This document shows, piece by piece, positions 60,281 through 64,000 of a stretch of 64,000 bases of DNA (position 1 is its first letter; every line of letters begins with the position of its first letter). The notes under the pieces are model-generated. The model did no database searches. It saw nothing but the letters and a program-made list of their open reading frames with translations, and was not told the origin of the DNA. The position numbers were made by a program, and so were the translations under genes. Origin of the DNA: Drosophila miranda (Eukaryota > Arthropoda > Insecta > Diptera > Drosophilidae); NCBI RefSeq assembly GCF_003369915.1, contig NC_046674.1:13578001-13642000 (forward strand), given 5' to 3'.

Positions 60281-60833
60281 TTATGACGCTTTTTCTGTCT
60301 CTTTTTTCCTGCTGTCCACGGCTCCAGCATCGCAAAGAAACCAAAGACCAGCCAATATTAGTGTAATTCCAATACCAGACAATGCGGTTAGTGGCTCTTG
60401 GTATACCAGCGTGCCTAAAAGAAACTTTAAACAAAGAATACTGTCATATTCGTACCAAGGCATGGAGGGGGACCTACAGATAACACATAGTTGGACGCGG
60501 CAGTCAGCACAACGCAGGTTAGGGTCTGCTCCGTCATTTGTAGCGCTTTAAGGAAACAGCGCAGGTTACAGACATTGCAGATCACCATCAGGACCAATGG
60601 TAGCAGACGCAGCAAACCAAACTCTAGATATAGACACAAAAAATAATTACTTTTGAGGCAAATCTAAAATACTTACCCAGATACGACGAGTCAGAAAAGT
60701 TTCCTCCGGCTGAATCTTGAAAATACAGCAGCTTCTGTGCGCTCAGGTGGCTCGGCAACTTGCCAAAAAAGCTACCCCCGGCAGCACAAGCGCCCGCCAC
60801 TAGGCTATAGCGGTAGTTTACCAAGGATTTCAT
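60281..60833 (-). CDS. TMEM42-like membrane protein
   Basis: Exons 60833-60677, 60623-60478 and 60424-60281 (introns 53 bp each) give 148 residues. Four hydrophobic segments are visible: YSLVAGACAAGGSFFGKL, LLPLVLMVICNVCN, CVVLTAASNYVLSFLLGTLV and ALSGIGITLILAGLWFL. Their order and length match human TMEM42 (about 159 residues), a small relative of the EamA/DMT transporter fold. Both 53-bp introns are near the lower limit for flies. Function unknown. It is convergent with Capr. Confidence 0.82.
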
Positions 60834-62136
60834 TTAATTCAAATTTGTATAAATACAAAAGAAGAAAACACTCAAGCCGTGGAATCAGCTGGTTGCCGGG
60901 GCTGCCAACCTGTGGGCAGTTATATTAGTACAACAAATAAACGGCAGAGCGCGTTGTTTGTTTGGCGCCAAGCCTTCCATTCGAATAAACGCGAAACATT
61001 TTGTGAAGGAATTTATTTTCTCTCATTTGTTTATTTTACAAAACATTCTGCTAATGCCTTGACAATTAAATCGAACAAAGTCTCATTTGCTAATTGCGCG
61101 TTGTATTTCTGTATTTGTTTTTGTTTTTGTTTATCTCTTTGTTTATCTTCTCCTGGAATTCTATATACTATATACATAAATAATACAAATGTTCTTTGTA
61201 CCTCTCAACAAAACTCAATTCACATGCTTGCTGAACAAAGTTGCAATTGCAATAAAAGGGTACATTTAGAGGAGACAAAGCAAAATCCTAATGCTGCCTG
61301 GCTATAATCAATTCAATTTAAACGTGTACACATTTATTTATTGGGTTGGAAATTGCTTAAGTGGTTTTGCATCTCATTTCATTTCTTTTCGTTCGTTTCA
61401 TTGCTTTGCTTTACTTGATCGTTTTAACTACAATTTTGCTATCGTATATTTAATTAAATATATTTCATACTTTTAGCATAATACTTAGCTTGTCTTGTTC
61501 TCACACACTCTCGCAATCTCAAGCAAACAAATCTAGTGAACAATCATCAATAAACAAGAGTTCCTAACCATTTTATATAAATAGTTTTGCTGTTCTTTTT
61601 TTGTTTGTTTTTGATTTTTGATTTTGATTCTCATTTTACATACAATATGTATAGACTAAGGTAAACTGCTCACATTTATTTTGTTGGATAATCTTTAAAA
61701 TGTATTCTCTCTCTCTCTCTCTATGTATTTCAATGCTCATATATACAGAGAGCTGTGTGTGTATATATGTCAATTTGTATCTTATAATTTGTTGTGTTGT
61801 GTAGTGTAGTGTAGCATTCGTTATAGGAAAATGCAACGACTTTGAGCCGTTAATGGGGGAGCTCACAGAATTGAACTCTTTGTTGGATCAAGTTTTCTGG
61901 TTTATACAATTAACAATTCTCAACGAATTTTCTCACTAAATTTCTAAAAAAAAAAAAAAAGACACTTTTCTTTTGCTTGCTTACACAATCCCATGTAAAA
62001 AATGGTTTCTATATCGAATCTATCTATCTGACAAATCTTTGCAATGGCATTATTCACGATAATGCCTGCTTCTCTTGGTTAATACCCTGTTATTCAGCTG
62101 GAGCGTGGACCGTGGTGATCGAGTCGAGTGCTGATC
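60834..62136. other. MYPT-75D 3' UTR and intergenic DNA
   Basis: AT-rich, with a CT run (61707-61721) and a 15-base A run (61947-61961). No gene seen; much of it is probably the 3' UTR of the minus-strand gene that ends at 62137. Confidence 0.5.
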
Positions 62137-63249
62137 CTACATGAGGACGCAGCACTTGCGGCTGGAACTGGTGCTATCGCTGACCACGTCGCCTGTGATG
62201 CCGCTAAACTTGTTCACCGAATTGCTCGTTGCCGGCGATGCGGCCTCAAAGTCCAGCAGGCTGCCGGGACCGCCACCACCCATGGGGCCCAGTCCCAGTG
62301 GTTGGGTGGAGATCGGTGCGGTTGCTCCTCCTGCTGACGCTGACCCTCCACCTCCTCCTCCACCTCCTCCTCCTCCTCCTGCTACTACTCCGCCTCCACC
62401 GTTGTTGTTGTTGTTGCTGGTGCTGTTGTTATTGTTGTTGTTGGCTCCTAAAACAGAACCATTAGATGTTGTTGCTGTTGCTGTTGCTACTGCCGCTACA
62501 ATGGGATTCGATGCTGTGGATGTTGTCGTAGTCGTAGTGGAGTTTGATGAGAGTTCGAAATTGTTAAGGACATTCGCGGTGCGTGAGAGGGAGCGCTGCT
62601 TCTTCAAGTTCGACAAGGTCGCAGCACTGAAGCCATCCATGCTGCCAGCATGCTGCTGTTGATGTTGATGTTGCTGCAGCAGCATCGCGTGTTGTTGGAG
62701 CTGCTGCTGATGATGCGTGCTGTTCGTGTCTGTTTGTTGTGTGTGTGTTTGTTGTGTGTGGGTGGGTGTTGGTTGGTATTTGTGGGTGGGTTTGTGTTGA
62801 TGGTGATGATGATGATGCAGGCAGGCAGGCAGGCAGGCAGACGACACAGAACGGGCGACAACAACAAAAACAAAAAAAAAAAGAATAAAACAGAAACAAG
62901 CAAATGTTATTTAACTTTTCTCTCGTTTTTTGTGTGCGATTTTCTGAGAGTTAATACCCTAAAACCATGTGTGCGGGGGAGTTAGTTATAGGTGGATTAT
63001 GTTACATGCAATCTTAGAGCGCGAGTCGTGCAAGTCGTGCAATCGAAAAGGGTCCTAAAGTTTGCAAAAGTCGGCATCTAATTTCAGCCCTGGATATCTA
63101 ACAGATCGGATCATTAATATAGCCAGAATGAAGAAAAAAACCACTTAGAGAGCCCTTTCTCACTCGCTCTATCTCTCGCTCACTCTTAATCGTGCAGTGT
63201 GCGCCCCCTGTCGGGGAGGCAGTGCAGCACGCCTGGGCTGGATGAAAGT

Positions 63250-63283
<34 letters not shown>

Positions 63284-64000
63284 CAGAGACAGATGTAGCG
63301 GTAAATGGAAACATATAAAATATGTACTTTAAAATTCGAATCATTAAAAATCTGTAATCCTTTAATCCGGATCTACAGAGCCAATGAAGATCTACTTGGG
63401 AGTTCCCTAAGCTTCAAGGATCCTATAGATCTAGATCTAAATCGAAATCGAATCAAATTCGTTCAACATTAAGGGAACATACAAAGGAAACAATTCGGTA
63501 TTGATGGAAATAGAGGGCTCAAAATAGATGATTTCAGCGACGAGAACCCCCCCACTCACAGGGTATATCCCCAGTCAACTACCTGGACATTCTGTTGGCT
63601 TTGCTCAGCCGCTTAGTCGGGGGGCGTACTACTCGTATTTTCTCATTCATTTTCTATTTAGTAGAGTCGTTAAATACACATTAAACATTGACATTGACAC
63701 GGGCGGAAGAAGCGCTTAAGCCGAGTATTTGCTGTGGCTTACAGGTGCAGTGGCGGCGGTTGATTGTGTGGATGGATGGATGGATGGATGGATGATGGGA
63801 AAGCTTGTGGAGAAGCATGCGGGGCACGGGGCCAGTGATAGAGATGACACCACTCACCCACTAGAACGGTGACCTGGACATTGATCTTGCCGTTGGCAGC
63901 CTCTTTGGACGACTGAAACTGCACGGCCTCGGCACTGGCCGCCGTACCCTTGTCGGTGAGGATGACGGCCGCCGCTGAGGTGGCGCGCTGCATCTCGCCC
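62137..64000 (-). CDS. MYPT-75D: MYPT-75D, PP1 targeting subunit, C-terminal part
   Basis: Two coding exons are seen and the gene continues beyond the window. The first runs from the window edge to 63858 (GEMQRATSAAAVILTDKG ... INVQVTVLV, donor GTGAGT at 63857). The last exon ends at 62137. Its acceptor is not certain; candidates lie between 62650 and 62870, ahead of a His/Gln-rich stretch. Its protein has LKKQRSLSRTANVLNNFEL, long Thr, Asn and Gly runs, and ends SSSRKCCVLM. CVLM is a CaaX box, and Met at the end favours farnesylation. MYPT-75D is the prenylated, TIMAP/MYPT3-like regulator that brings PP1beta to membranes and was mapped to 75D beside GNBP1, which fits the order here. The PP1-binding and ankyrin parts lie outside the window. 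Confidence 0.78.
63101..63275 (-). repeat. Dispersed repeat, copy 3 of 3 (inverted)
   Basis: Read on the minus strand it has GCGCACACTGCACGATTAAG, AGTGAGCGAGAG, GAGAAAGGGCT, TTCTGGCTATATTAATGATCCGATCT, in the same order as copies 1 and 2. It lies within the presumed last intron of MYPT-75D. Confidence 0.6.

Overview
The window is nuclear DNA of a fruit fly. Short introns (49 to 99 bp), housekeeping promoter motifs (a DRE and a Motif-1-like site), abundant CA/CT/GAGA microsatellites and several proteins that I recognise as Drosophila orthologues all point to this genus. Neighbouring genes (Cyp12c1, Chmp1, Sgf11, GNBP1, GNBP2, Capr, MYPT-75D) correspond, from memory of the fly map, to cytological region 75D of chromosome arm 3L in D. 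melanogaster (Muller element D). The proteins differ enough from D. melanogaster, and two GNBP paralogues are additional, so I infer another species, perhaps of the obscura group; the species call is inference.

Layout. 0.25-5.9 kb: two tandem DUF229 (alkaline-phosphatase-fold, sulfatase-like) type II membrane protein genes with a nearly identical central tract that suggests recent gene conversion. 6.7-7.6 kb: a two-finger C2H2 protein. 7.6-29 kb: a long stretch without convincing genes, rich in simple repeats, holding a 160-bp duplication, a 4 x 40-bp tandem array, a fragment of a TIR-type repeat and a 5'-truncated I-type LINE. 29.2-32.6 kb: a dead mitochondrial carrier copy followed, in opposite orientation, by a live dicarboxylate-carrier-like gene whose first exon shows no AUG. 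32.6-42.3 kb: non-coding, with a dispersed repeat and a short TIR element.

42.3-64 kb is gene-dense: Cyp12c1 (+), Chmp1 (+), a TFPT/INO80F-like gene (-), Sgf11 (+), then four beta-glucan-recognition (GNBP) genes (three -, one +), Capr (+), a TMEM42-like gene (-) and the 3' end of MYPT-75D (-). The four GNBP genes form an innate-immunity recognition cluster; all carry a GH16 fold without the catalytic E-x-D-x-x-E motif. The others are housekeeping genes (ESCRT-III, SAGA deubiquitination module, chromatin remodelling, RNA-granule translation control, PP1 targeting) in the tight convergent and divergent pairs usual for flies.

I found no clearly unknown multi-gene system. The best leads are the GNBP expansion with its mosaic intron pattern, the DUF229 conversion tract, the AUG-less carrier beside its inverted pseudogene, a 339-bp foldback element at 59.25-59.59 kb, and a repeat family with three copies across the window.
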